DNA of 35,387 nt from CAXBID01 sp049791475 (GCA_049791475.1 JBAQZZ010000169.1:1-35387); one strand, 5' to 3'; shown: positions 1-8,332, counted from the stretch's first letter. Notes: generated by a model from the sequence alone, not told the origin. Program-made: numbers and translations.

Positions 1-680
1 TAAGATTCCTTATCATAATCTATAACCAAGGGTTCTTTTATTTCGATGGTTTGAAGAATGTTTTTCTTTTTAACACGCAAACCTTTTTTATCGAACGACC
101 TCCTAAAGCCATCAATTACAATAGGCACTACCACAGGTTTGTAACGTTTTATAATATGAGCGGTCCCTTTTCTAATGGGTTTGAAAGGGGTTGTGGTACC
201 TTGCGGAAAGGTAATAACCCAACCATCATCCAAAGCCTTTCCAATACTGGAAATGTCGCTCATTTTTACTTGTCGGTTTACGTCTTGCCCCTCGGCTCTC
301 CAGGTTCTTTCAATGCTAATAGAGCCTACATACGCTAAAATTTTAGGCAACAAACCATCTTTCATGGTTTCTTTGGCAGCCACATAGTAGATATTGAGCT
401 TAGGGTTCCATAAATACCCCACGTTTTTAATAGAGTCCACGCGTCCGCTCAAGCTAGCATTGAACACATGGAACATGGCCACCACATCGGCAAAATACGT
501 TTGGTGGTTAGAAATAAACAGAACATTTTTATCAGGTAAGTTTTTAATGATTTCAGAGCCCTCTATTTGCAGTTCGTTAAATCCACGAAAACGTCTATGG
601 GTCAGGGTCCCCAAAATTCTAATGAGCCACTTTTTTATAAATAAAATATGTCCGAATGGATTTCGTTTAAACAATGCCAT
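1..680 (-). CDS. Lysophospholipid (1-acylglycerol-3-phosphate) acyltransferase, PlsC family; 3' end outside the window
   Basis: Reading from the ATG at 680 the frame stays open to the window edge (about 226 residues seen; the C-terminus is missing). The likely role is acylation of lysophosphatidic acid or a related lysolipid at the inner membrane. The family's histidine motif appears as NHQTYFAD (His59, Asp65), and the second block as FPQGTT near residue 160 instead of FPEGTR; a VPIVIDGFRR stretch follows. The His-Asp spacing is five residues, not the usual four. As far as I recall, flavobacterial members share this variant, so I read it as a subfamily trait and not damage. It lies 50 bases downstream of the NUDIX gene on the same strand and may be co-transcribed with it. 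The family call is firm; the exact substrate is not known. Confidence 0.85.
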   Translation of the reverse strand, partial: MALFKRNPFGHILFIKKWLIRILGTLTHRRFRGFNELQIEGSEIIKNLPDKNVLFISNHQTYFADVVAMFHVFNASLSGRVDSIKNVGYLWNPKLNIYYVAAKETMKDGLLPKILAYVGSISIERTWRAEGQDVNRQVKMSDISSIGKALDDGWVITFPQGTTTPFKPIRKGTAHIIKRYKPVVVPIVIDGFRRSFDKKGLRVKKKNILQTIEIKEPLVIDYDKES

Positions 681-730
681 AAATCACACGTCAAATTAGT
701 TAGTTGGTACAAATGTAATAAATCTATAAA

Positions 731-1372
731 CTACATGAGTTGTTTTAACAAGTCTTTAATCTCACTCAGCATCATGGCGGTGGCCCCCCAAACCACGTAG
801 TTGTTAAGTTTAAACGCAGGCACCTCAACATCAATGCTGTAGGACGTTTGCACTTTTTGAGTAATGATGTTGGCATCATCCAAAAAATGTTGCACCGGTA
901 CTTCTATAATGGCTTCAACCTCGTTATCTTCCTTTATAAAGCGTGGTGTATTTTTTGAAATGCCTAAAAACGGATGTACATAAAAATTGCTTGGTGGGAT
1001 GTAAACTTCCGATAATCTGCAAATTACTTCTATGTCCTTTATTGGCACCCCTATTTCTTCAAAAGTTTCTCTTACCGCAGCATCTTGAAGTGATGCATCC
1101 TGTTTTTCCAATTTACCTCCCGGAAACCCTATTTGAGCGGAATGCACCCCTTTGTAGGTGTTCCTTAAAATGAGAACCATGTGGGTTTGGTGGTTTGTAT
1201 CTGGGTAAAACAAAGCTAAAACCCCGGCCTGTTTCGCCTTTTTTATGGCTTCTTTTTGGCGTTCCAACAGCTCCTGCCGAAAAGGTGGCACCATTTTATA
1301 GTGGGATACTAAGGCTGGTAATGGTATATTTTTTATTTTTGAAATTGAAATTGAAAACTCATCAAAATTCAT
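731..1372 (-). CDS. NUDIX hydrolase, CoA pyrophosphatase (NudL/NUDT7) type
   Basis: 213 residues. Proteins of this branch cleave the pyrophosphate in coenzyme A and acyl-CoA, releasing 3',5'-ADP and phosphopantetheine. The NUDIX box lies near residues 90-115: FPGGKLEKQDASLQDAAVRE followed by TFEEIGV, with the GG-x2-E-x2-D-x-S pattern of the CoA branch and the metal-binding RE..EE core. The frame is open further upstream to 1588, but that stretch is low-complexity antisense to the next gene. The Met at 1372 (MNFDEF) gives the family's usual N-terminus, with KMVPPFRQELL some 25 residues later. Its start lies only 4 bases from the start of the divergent cyclophilin gene, so each promoter must sit inside the other coding region. 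Confidence 0.88.
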   Translation of the reverse strand: MNFDEFSISISKIKNIPLPALVSHYKMVPPFRQELLERQKEAIKKAKQAGVLALFYPDTNHQTHMVLILRNTYKGVHSAQIGFPGGKLEKQDASLQDAAVRETFEEIGVPIKDIEVICRLSEVYIPPSNFYVHPFLGISKNTPRFIKEDNEVEAIIEVPVQHFLDDANIITQKVQTSYSIDVEVPAFKLNNYVVWGATAMMLSEIKDLLKQLM

Positions 1373-1376
1373 TGGT

Positions 1377-2090
1377 ATGCGCGTTATTCTAGTTTTATGT
1401 ATTTTTTGTTTGTTTCTGAACTGTGAAGATAAACAATCTAAAAAGAAAAAAACAAGTGATGTTACCAAAACAGAAGCGACAAAAAAAGAATTTGTTGAAG
1501 ACCCTGAAGACACTACCGATACCGCCGAAAGGCAGTACCCAAAACTGGATTCTAAAAAAGCGATGTACTTTTTTTTGGAATATGACAAACATCACAAAGA
1601 AAACAAAGTACGCATTACCACCGATTTTGGTACCATTGATATTTTATTGTTTGATGAAACGAAATACCACCGGTCGAACTTTATTTTTTTAACCAAACAA
1701 CACTATTTTGATGGGACACAGTTTTATAGAGTGATTGACAATTTTATGGTACAGGCAGGAAATAGCGACGACAAAAAAACAGCCAGAAAACGTGGGCATA
1801 TTGGGAAATACTTGTTGCCTGCAGACACCAAACGTGGGTTTAAACACGACCGAGGTGCGGTTTCCATGCCCAGTAGCGAGATTGATAACCCCCATAAATT
1901 GGCATCACCTTATGAGTTTTTTATTGTGCAGCAAAAAGGTGGCGCCCACTTTTTAGATGGCGATTATACCATTTTTGGGAAAGTTATAAACGGCATGGAT
2001 GTAATCGATAAAATTGCTGCCGTTGAAACCGATGCCGCCGACTGGCCGCTTAAAAATATTTATATCAGGAAGGTGGAGATTATTCAATAA
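1377..2090 (+). CDS. Cyclophilin-type peptidyl-prolyl cis-trans isomerase, lipoprotein
   Basis: 237 residues. It catalyses proline cis-trans isomerisation in secreted proteins. The N-terminus MRVILVLCIFCLFLNC is a short hydrophobic signal ending in a Cys followed by a lysine-rich linker, as in Bacteroidota lipoproteins, so it is probably anchored in the periplasm or outer membrane. The cyclophilin domain spans about residues 75-237: VRITTDFGTIDILLFD, the active-site-like FYRVIDNFMVQAGN (Arg and Gln conserved), and the FFIVQQ...FLDGDYTIFGKVINGMDVIDKI core. It is a single-domain enzyme of normal length. It is divergent from the NUDIX gene with a 4-base gap between starts. The family call is secure; its client proteins are unknown. 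Confidence 0.9.
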   Translation: MRVILVLCIFCLFLNCEDKQSKKKKTSDVTKTEATKKEFVEDPEDTTDTAERQYPKLDSKKAMYFFLEYDKHHKENKVRITTDFGTIDILLFDETKYHRSNFIFLTKQHYFDGTQFYRVIDNFMVQAGNSDDKKTARKRGHIGKYLLPADTKRGFKHDRGAVSMPSSEIDNPHKLASPYEFFIVQQKGGAHFLDGDYTIFGKVINGMDVIDKIAAVETDAADWPLKNIYIRKVEIIQ

Positions 2091-2190
2091 AAGTTCCAAG
2101 TTCAGAGTTCAGAGTTCAAAAATCCAAAAATCGTTAGTCGTTAATCGTTGGTTTTTTCTCTCGCAAACAAAGGCGCGAAGACGCAAAGGT
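2091..2190. repeat. Intergenic stretch of degenerate short repeats
   Basis: After the cyclophilin stop the sequence holds short near-tandem units: TTCAGAG repeated from about 2101, TTAGTCG/TTAATCG pairs, then CGCAAACAAAGGCGCGAAG followed by a second GCGAAGACGCAAAGG-like unit (2162-2189). Such wording recurs between genes in many flavobacteria. I see no ORF or terminator here. Confidence 0.4.
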
Positions 2191-2245
2191 TTAAAAGCTT
2201 AAATCAATACCATAACAATCTATATCGATTTTTTTTTTAATAATT

Positions 2246-2283
2246 TCGACATACATATAATGAATGTCGATTGAATCGACATT
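2246..2283. promoter_or_regulatory. Palindromic operator-like site upstream of a truncated gene
   Basis: A perfect 21-base palindrome (two 10-base arms AATGTCGATT and AATCGACATT around a central G) occupies 2263-2283, and a further half-site TCGACAT lies at 2246-2252. The palindrome ends 28 bases before the ATG at 2312, the position expected for an operator over a promoter. The gene it served is cut after ten codons by the insertion sequence, so the site now looks orphaned. The regulator is unknown. Confidence 0.5.
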
Positions 2284-2311
2284 GGTATATAAAAAAAACA
2301 ATAACTAATAT

Positions 2312-2341
2312 ATGAAAACGGTCTATAATAAAGATTTGCCT
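2312..2341 (+). pseudogene. First ten codons of a gene interrupted by the IS
   Basis: An ATG at 2312 begins MKTVYNKDLP before the left inverted repeat of the IS; reading on into the IS gives only six more residues and a stop at 2360-2362. The operator-like palindrome just upstream supports a real former gene start. The rest of the gene is not found on the other side of the IS, so insertion was followed, or accompanied, by a deletion. The product cannot be identified from ten residues. Confidence 0.35.
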
Positions 2342-2360
2342 TCACTACTATCCGAAAGTT
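2342..2360 (+). repeat. Left inverted repeat of the IS4-family element
   Basis: TCACTACTATCCGAAAGTT; it matches the complement of 3704-3722 except for two bases near the outer end. Confidence 0.85.
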
Positions 2361-2416
2361 GAAAAATAAAAGTGTCTGAGAATCCCTTATTTTTGTTTTG
2401 AGAAAAAAAATAATCA

Positions 2417-3646
2417 ATGGGACTCTTCAGACGCATCAAAAATAACAAAAAACCAGTACTTCGCCAAATCATAGATTTAGTTCCACGTTGGATGCTTGAT
2501 TCCTGTACCAAACAATTTAAAACGGATAAAGGGTGCAGTAAATATAAGACTTATGACCAATTTGTAGCTTTAACTTTCGGACAGCTCAACAAATGCTATA
2601 CCTTGAGCGATATATCTACTGGAATTGGGGTTTGTGAGACCTTCATTAGTGATTTGGGATTAACTCAAAGTCCAGCACGTTCAACGATGAGCGACGGCAA
2701 TAAAAAACGCAACTGGCGAGTCTATGAAACCTTGTATGGGAAGCTTCTAAGGCATTATGATAGACTGTTAAAACAAGACAGCCATCGCACTATTATTGAA
2801 GAAATTAAAGACCACACCATCAAATTGATAGACAGCACCTTAATTAGCTTGTGCTTATCCATGTTTGACTGGGCAAAGTTTCGGACAGCAAAAGGCGGTT
2901 TGAAAATACACACTTGCTGGGATGATGCTTTGCAGATACCAGACTTGGTAAATATTACAGAAGCCAAAACACACGACAGGTATGGTCTAGGGCAAACCAT
3001 TTTTGCCAAGAACAGCATAATTGTTGAGGACAGAGCCTATTTTGATTTTGCCTTGATGCTCAACCGGATACTTGCAGAAAATATTTTTGTAACTAGGATA
3101 AAAACAAATACACAATATCAAAGTATAGAAGAATTAGAGTTGCAAATTGAAGTGGACCAAGATATTTTAAAAGATGAAATCATAAAGCTGACGGGGGTCA
3201 AAGCCATAAAAACCAAGATAAACGAACATAAACTACGGTTAGTCAGTGTTTACAAAGAAGATGAAAACAAAGTTATTCATATCATTACGAACAATCTGGA
3301 TTGGACTGCAAGAACCATCGCCGATCTGTATAAGAAGAGATGGGATATTGAACTTTTTTTCAAGGCAATCAAACAAAACCTTCAAATAAAAACATTTGTT
3401 GGAACAAGTGAAAATGCGGTTAAATCTCAGATATACGTAGCTTTAATAAGCTATTTGTTATTGGAATTGATAAACAGAACGATTGCCAAGAAAACAAAAT
3501 CATTTTCAAACTTTGTCGAAAAGATAAGAATCTGTTTGGTTTTCTATTTAAGTATTGAATATGTTTGTAATCAAGTAAGTGAGGGGGCGAAAAAAGTCAG
3601 TAAACAAACCAAAATAGCGTTCGAGACAGACTTATTTTCTCAATAA
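2417..3646 (+). CDS. IS4-family DDE transposase
   Basis: 409 residues. It cuts and joins DNA to move the element. The N-terminal 70 residues (FRRIKNNKKPVLRQIIDLVP onward) resemble DUF4372, the leader domain of this IS4 branch. The catalytic acidic residues appear in KLIDSTLISL (first Asp), IIVEDRAYFDFA (second Asp) and the C-terminal YREK block YKKRWDIELFFKAIK (Tyr-x2-Arg-x3-Glu-x6-Lys all present). No frameshift or internal stop, so the enzyme is probably functional. It sits between the inverted repeats with 56 bases of leader after the left repeat. Family certain; the exact IS name would need a database match. Confidence 0.93.
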   Translation: MGLFRRIKNNKKPVLRQIIDLVPRWMLDSCTKQFKTDKGCSKYKTYDQFVALTFGQLNKCYTLSDISTGIGVCETFISDLGLTQSPARSTMSDGNKKRNWRVYETLYGKLLRHYDRLLKQDSHRTIIEEIKDHTIKLIDSTLISLCLSMFDWAKFRTAKGGLKIHTCWDDALQIPDLVNITEAKTHDRYGLGQTIFAKNSIIVEDRAYFDFALMLNRILAENIFVTRIKTNTQYQSIEELELQIEVDQDILKDEIIKLTGVKAIKTKINEHKLRLVSVYKEDENKVIHIITNNLDWTARTIADLYKKRWDIELFFKAIKQNLQIKTFVGTSENAVKSQIYVALISYLLLELINRTIAKKTKSFSNFVEKIRICLVFYLSIEYVCNQVSEGAKKVSKQTKIAFETDLFSQ

Positions 3647-3703
3647 ATAAAAATTGAACCAATAAAAACAGTACCTAACAATGGAAATTTAGATTTTTTC
3701 TAA

Positions 3704-3722
3704 AACTTTCGGATAGCTGTGA
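3704..3722 (-). repeat. Right inverted repeat of the IS4-family element
   Basis: AACTTTCGGATAGCTGTGA, the complement of the left end with two mismatches. The transposase stop lies 58 bases before it. Confidence 0.85.
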
Positions 3723-3800
3723 TAAATTAATTTAAAACGCCCATTAGTTTGGTCGCTTTGTTCCATAATAAATTGTGAAAGCTATTTAAAACGAGTGATT
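3723..3800 (-). pseudogene. Decayed 3' end of a second NYN-domain gene, cut by the IS
   Basis: On the minus strand this stretch reads MEQSDQTNGRFKLIY directly up to the IS edge, against MEQRDQTNGRFKLIYVKNK at the C-terminus of the intact NYN gene (4850-5584). The nucleotides match over roughly 75 positions, including an identical run CCATTAGTTTGGTCGC. The relic carries an in-frame TAG where the intact gene has a Ser codon and lacks one codon, so it is dead. Homology fades near 3800, just before the DUF3500 gene. It is best explained as the remnant of a duplicated copy whose 5' part has been lost and whose last codons were removed at the IS. Confidence 0.7.
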
Positions 3801-3844
3801 TTTTCTTTTTTTTGCGTAATTTCATTTTAACTAAAACTAAAATT

Positions 3845-4843
3845 ATGAAAAGATTATTAGCATTGATTTTTTTTGTTTCATCATTTTCAAATGCGCAATC
3901 TAATACTGCTATTGATTTTTTTGAGTCATTAAATGAAGATCAACGTGATAAAGCAAATTTGGCATTTAATGATTTAAATAGAGAAACTTGGCATTTTTTA
4001 CCTGCAGTTTCTGTTGCTAGAGAAGGAATTTCTCTTTTAGAATTAGATGAAGAACAAAAAGTATTGGCTTTTAATTTCCTTAAAACTCATTTAAGCGAAG
4101 CAGGCTATAAAAAAATCCAGTCTATAATTAGTTTAGAGAATATACTAGCCGAAATTAGTGGAGATCCTGTTTACAGAGACCCCTTAAAATATCATATCAC
4201 CATTTATGGAAATCCTGAAAAAGATAAAATATGGAGTTGGTCTTTTGAAGGGCATCATATATCGTTGAATTTTACTATTTCTGAAGATAAAACATCATTT
4301 TCACCAAGGTTTTTAGGTTCAAATCCTGGCATGATTAAAAAGGGGAAACGTAAAGGAGAACGTATTTTAAATAAAGAAGAAGATTTAGCTTTTAAATTGA
4401 TTAATTCGATGACTACCGAACAATTAAAGCAAACTATTTTTCAAACAACATCATTTCAAGAAATTGTAACTCGTAACGAATCAAAAGTAGCGCCATTAAG
4501 TTCTGTAGGAATACAGGTTAAATTATTAGATGAAAATCAGCAAAGTATTTTAGTATCCTTAATTGAAGTATATCTAGCTACTATCCCTACAAACTTAGCA
4601 AAAGAACGATTTAGAGCTATAAAAATAGCTGAGTTTGATGATATTCACTTTGGTTGGGCTGGATCTACCGATATATCAAAAGGCCATTACTATAGGATTC
4701 AGGGAGATACTTTTTTGATTGAATTTGACAACACTCAAAATAATGCCAACCATGTACATACGGTTTGGCGAGATTTTTATGGTGATTTTGGAAGAGACCT
4801 TATTAAAGAACATTATGATAACTCAGAACATCATAAAAAATAA
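3845..4843 (+). CDS. DUF3500 family secreted protein
   Basis: 332 residues. No activity is known to me for DUF3500. The start at 3845 gives a clean signal peptide (MKRLLALIFFVSSFSNAQS); an ATG eleven codons upstream would put charged residues in front of it, so I reject that. Typical DUF3500 blocks are seen: WSFEGHHISLNFTI near residue 140, a FLGSNPGMI stretch, the EEDLAFKLI helix, and the C-terminal signature YYRIQGDTFLIEFDNTQNN, then HVHTVWRDFYGDFGRDLI with several His and Asp residues that could hold a metal. The gene is convergent with the NYN gene (6 bases apart) and lies between that gene's intact 3' end and the relic copy at 3723-3800, which suggests that it arrived or was trapped during a duplication there. 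Confidence 0.85.
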   Translation: MKRLLALIFFVSSFSNAQSNTAIDFFESLNEDQRDKANLAFNDLNRETWHFLPAVSVAREGISLLELDEEQKVLAFNFLKTHLSEAGYKKIQSIISLENILAEISGDPVYRDPLKYHITIYGNPEKDKIWSWSFEGHHISLNFTISEDKTSFSPRFLGSNPGMIKKGKRKGERILNKEEDLAFKLINSMTTEQLKQTIFQTTSFQEIVTRNESKVAPLSSVGIQVKLLDENQQSILVSLIEVYLATIPTNLAKERFRAIKIAEFDDIHFGWAGSTDISKGHYYRIQGDTFLIEFDNTQNNANHVHTVWRDFYGDFGRDLIKEHYDNSEHHKK

Positions 4844-4849
4844 AGTCTG

Positions 4850-5584
4850 TTATTTATTCTTGACATAAATCAACTTAAACCTTCCATTAGTTTGGTCGCG
4901 TTGTTCCATTTCAAATTTAGGAAGCGATTTAAAAAGTGGCGTGAGTTTGGCAAAACCAAAATTTCTAGAATCAAAATTTGGTTGCTTCTTTAAAATTAAT
5001 GAACCAACATCTCCTAAAAATGCCCATCCATCATCATCGGCTGCATCATCTACAGAATTTTGGAGTAGTTTAATAACTTGTGGTGTGATGTTATAAAGGT
5101 TTTCTTTCTTCGTTTTTCTGCCTTTTTCGTCTTTAAGGTCGTTATCATCCGTTTTTAAAATCTCTAGATAAATAAACTTATCGCAGGCCACAATAAAAGG
5201 ATTTGGTGTTTTCTTTTCTCCCATACCGTAAACCACCATGGCAGCTTCTCGCAAACGGGTTGCTAATTTTGTAAAATCACTATCTGAGGATACCAAACAA
5301 AAACCATTTACTTTTTCAGAATATAAAATATCCATGGCATCAATTATCATCGCAGAATCTGTAGCATTTTTTCCTGTAGTGTAACCGTATTGCTGTATGG
5401 GTGTTATGGCATTTTCTAGCAATACATTTTTCCATTTAGATAAATGTGGTTTTGTCCAATCGCCGTAAATCCGCTTTATAGTTGGTGTACCGTACTTTGC
5501 AATTTCTTCCATCATTTCAGAAATGTATTTTGATGGGATATTGTCACCATCAATAAGCACGGCTATTTTTGTGTCTTTTATCAT
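4850..5584 (-). CDS. NYN-domain (LabA/DUF88-like) putative RNase with C-terminal OST-HTH domain
   Basis: 244 residues. NYN domains are PIN-like folds with predicted metal-dependent RNase activity. Visible acidic sites: VLIDGDN at residues 9-15, ATDSAMIIDAMDIL around residue 75, and LVSSDSDFTKLA near residue 100. The C-terminal part, about residues 165-240 (ITPQVIKLLQNSVDDAADDD, then GWAFLGDVGSLI and FGFAKLTPLFKSLPKFEMEQ), fits an OST-HTH/LOTUS RNA-binding domain. A charged linker lies between them. It is intact; the last codons are duplicated as a relic beside the IS. The substrate RNA is unknown. Confidence 0.88.
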   Translation of the reverse strand: MIKDTKIAVLIDGDNIPSKYISEMMEEIAKYGTPTIKRIYGDWTKPHLSKWKNVLLENAITPIQQYGYTTGKNATDSAMIIDAMDILYSEKVNGFCLVSSDSDFTKLATRLREAAMVVYGMGEKKTPNPFIVACDKFIYLEILKTDDNDLKDEKGRKTKKENLYNITPQVIKLLQNSVDDAADDDGWAFLGDVGSLILKKQPNFDSRNFGFAKLTPLFKSLPKFEMEQRDQTNGRFKLIYVKNK

Positions 5585-5743
5585 ATTTTTTAAAGATAGA
5601 TAAATATTAATAAAACTAAAATTTTGTTGTGTAATTAAATTTAGTTTTTTAACAGTTTATAGGGAATTTTATATTTCATATTATTTACTTTTAGGTCGGT
5701 TAATTCAAAAATTTAAAATAATCCTACCAAAAAAGTTTAAAAA

Positions 5744-8332
5744 ATGAAAGTAAAAACAATGAAAACAAGTAACTTTTTGTTTTTCGCATTATCGATTTTA
5801 CTCTGCATCAGCTCATCAAATGTTCATGCTCAGAAAAAAAAGAAAGATAGAAAGAAAGACAACGTTGAAGCGGCAGCTCCGACACCAAAAAAGGATAAAG
5901 AAAAAAGCATTAAAGATTTAACAAAATCCAGTAAAAAAATTGAAGGTTTATTTACTATTTATCAAGATACTATTACAGGATCTTTACAAATGATTATTAC
6001 TGAAGATCAGTTGAATAATGAGTATATCTATTTTAGCCAAATAGCAGATGGGGTTTTGGATGCAGGAAGAATAAATAGAGGATCTTATGGGGGTTCAAAA
6101 GTTTTTACTGTTGAAAAATATTTCGATAAAATAGAATTCATTACTCAAAATACATCCTTTTATTTCGATCCAGAAAATGCCGTTTCAAAATCTAAAGATG
6201 CCAACATAAGCAAGGGTAATATGGCCAGTTTGAAAATTGAAGCACAGGATAGCAAAGCGGGTCTTTATTTAATAAAAGCAGATGATTTATTTTTAAAAGA
6301 AACCTTTTCGCAAATAAAACCAGCCTCTAGACCTGGTACCCCGCCTACTGCTTTTAAATTAGGTGGTTTAGATAAGGAGAAAACTAAAATTAAAAACATT
6401 AAAAACTATCCAGAAAACACGAATCTTGAAGTTGAATATGTTTATTCTTCGCCTTCTGTACTAAATGGAGGATCGAATGCTGTTTCGGATGGTAGAAATG
6501 TAAGTATAAAAGTATTTCATAGTTTAATTGCAATGCCAAATAATGATTTTGAGTCACGTTTTGATGACCCAAGAGTGGGGTATTTTACAAACCAAGTGAA
6601 TGACCAAACTTCTGCTAGCTCAACACCGTATCGTGATTTAATTTATAGATGGCATTTAAAAAAGAAAAATCCTGAATTAGCGCTTTCAGAACCTGTAACA
6701 CCAATAACTTGGTGGATGGAAAACTCTACACCGTTAGAATGGCGTGAGACTATTAAAAATGCTGTTTTAGAATGGAATAAAGCTTTTGAAAAAGCAGGTT
6801 TTAAAAACGCAATTGAAGTTAAACAACAACCTGATGATGCCGATTGGGATGCAGGCGATATTAGATATAATGTTTTAAGATGGACAGCATCGCCACAACC
6901 TCCTTTTGGTGGTTATGGGCCAAGTATGAAAAACCCAAAAACAGGTGAGATTTTTGGAGCTGATATTATGTTAGAGTACTCTATGATTACAGGTAGTGGT
7001 TTTAATTCAAAGTTATACGAATCTAGTCAATCTAATAACGATTTGGATTTTAATGACAATGAATCTGAAATGAATTGTACTTTAAGAGAAGGCGTTATAG
7101 AAAACTATCATTTTGCAAAATCTGCAGCTAAGATTTTTGGTGCTACTGACAGTGAAGTTAAACGTTTACAGAAAGAAACTATTACTGGTTTAATCATACA
7201 TGAAGTAGGTCATACATTAGGTTTAAACCATAATATGAAGGCGAGCCAATTGTTTACTCCTGCACAATTAGCAGATGCTGATTTTATAGAAGGCAAATGC
7301 TTAACAGCTTCTATAATGGATTATGCAATTATTAACGTTACAAAAGACAGAAGCAAGCAAGGACAATATGATGATGTTACTGTTGGCCCTTATGATGTTT
7401 GGGCCATTCAACTGGGCTATACACCTTTTAAAACGGAAGCTGATCGTCAAGCCTTATTAAATGAATCAACAAAACCAGAACATATTTTTGGCAATGATGC
7501 TGATGATATGCGTTCACCTGGAAAAGCTATAGATCCAAGAGTTATGATTTTTGATCAATCTAGTGATCCAATAACCTACTTTATAGATCGTATTGAATTA
7601 TCAAATGAACTTTTAAAAGAAGCAAAGTCTAAATTCACAACAGAAGGAGAATCGTATCAAGAATTACGACGTGCATATTATTCACTTAGTAATCAAAAAG
7701 CAAATGCTGGTAATATTTTTTCTAGATATATTGGAGGTGTTTATGTAGATAGAGCTATGGTTGGACAGGAAGGCGGAACACAACCATATACACCCGTAAG
7801 TTTAGAAGATCAAAAAAGAGCAATAAACGCTTTAAAAACATATATTTTCGCACCTAATGCGTTTGATGCTCCAAATGATTTATATAATTATATAGCTAGG
7901 CAACGTAGAGGGTTTAATTACACCCAAGAAGACCCAAAAATACACAGTCAAGTTTTAAGTTATCAAAAAAGGGTATTGCTTCATCTTTTACACCCAAATA
8001 CGCTTCAACGTATTACAGATTCTGAGTTATATGGTAATAAATATTCATTATCAACATTTATGAATGATTTAAATAACTCTATTTTTAAAGCTGATATTTA
8101 TGGAAACGTGAATACATTCAGACAAAACCTTCAGTTAGAATATACCAACATGCTTATAGGTACGTTAACGGGTAAAGAAAGTAGTAAGTATACGCACAAT
8201 GCAAAATCTATGGCTTTGTATAATTTAAAAGCGATTAGAACTATGGCTGCTCCTTCTGGCAATATAGCTTCTAGAGCTCATAAACAGCATTTACGAACAC
8301 TTATCGATAATGCAATAAAAGAAATAAAATAA
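5744..8332 (+). CDS. Large secreted zinc-dependent metalloprotease (DUF5117/DUF4953 type)
   Basis: 862 residues. A signal peptide (MKTSNFLFFALSILLCISSS...HAQ) is followed by a lysine-rich spacer. Residues about 60-330 match the DUF5118/DUF5117 leader of Bacteroidota metalloproteases (YIYFSQIADGVLDAG, GSYGGSKVFTVEKYFDKIEF). The zinc site HEVGHTLGLNH begins at about residue 486, a HExxHxxGxxH metzincin motif, with a Met-turn-like ASIMDYA about 40 residues later. The C-terminal region is helical and of unknown role. A second in-frame ATG at 5759 would also leave an intact signal peptide; I kept the first. It stands alone, with a terminator just downstream. Substrates are not known. Confidence 0.88.
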   Translation: MKVKTMKTSNFLFFALSILLCISSSNVHAQKKKKDRKKDNVEAAAPTPKKDKEKSIKDLTKSSKKIEGLFTIYQDTITGSLQMIITEDQLNNEYIYFSQIADGVLDAGRINRGSYGGSKVFTVEKYFDKIEFITQNTSFYFDPENAVSKSKDANISKGNMASLKIEAQDSKAGLYLIKADDLFLKETFSQIKPASRPGTPPTAFKLGGLDKEKTKIKNIKNYPENTNLEVEYVYSSPSVLNGGSNAVSDGRNVSIKVFHSLIAMPNNDFESRFDDPRVGYFTNQVNDQTSASSTPYRDLIYRWHLKKKNPELALSEPVTPITWWMENSTPLEWRETIKNAVLEWNKAFEKAGFKNAIEVKQQPDDADWDAGDIRYNVLRWTASPQPPFGGYGPSMKNPKTGEIFGADIMLEYSMITGSGFNSKLYESSQSNNDLDFNDNESEMNCTLREGVIENYHFAKSAAKIFGATDSEVKRLQKETITGLIIHEVGHTLGLNHNMKASQLFTPAQLADADFIEGKCLTASIMDYAIINVTKDRSKQGQYDDVTVGPYDVWAIQLGYTPFKTEADRQALLNESTKPEHIFGNDADDMRSPGKAIDPRVMIFDQSSDPITYFIDRIELSNELLKEAKSKFTTEGESYQELRRAYYSLSNQKANAGNIFSRYIGGVYVDRAMVGQEGGTQPYTPVSLEDQKRAINALKTYIFAPNAFDAPNDLYNYIARQRRGFNYTQEDPKIHSQVLSYQKRVLLHLLHPNTLQRITDSELYGNKYSLSTFMNDLNNSIFKADIYGNVNTFRQNLQLEYTNMLIGTLTGKESSKYTHNAKSMALYNLKAIRTMAAPSGNIASRAHKQHLRTLIDNAIKEIK

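Larger units (their letters stand above)
2342..3722 (+). mobile_element. IS4-family insertion sequence, apparently intact, 1381 bp
   Basis: One complete transposase gene is bounded by 19-base inverted repeats with two mismatches (left TCACTACTATCCGAAAGTT, right complement TCACAGCTATCCGAAAGTT). The strictly identical core is 13 bases, CTATCCGAAAGTT. I could not find a convincing target-site duplication beyond either repeat, which suggests that one flank has been rearranged since insertion. Both flanks are gene relics. Confidence 0.85.

Noticed and set aside
1373..1588. N-terminal extension of the NUDIX gene
   Set aside because: The extra residues are antisense to the cyclophilin gene and match no NUDIX family start; Met at 1372 gives the usual length.
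2330..3735. Target-site duplication of the IS
   Set aside because: The bases outside the two inverted repeats do not match in any length I tried.
3812..3844. Eleven-codon upstream start for the DUF3500 gene
   Set aside because: It would place charged residues before the signal peptide.
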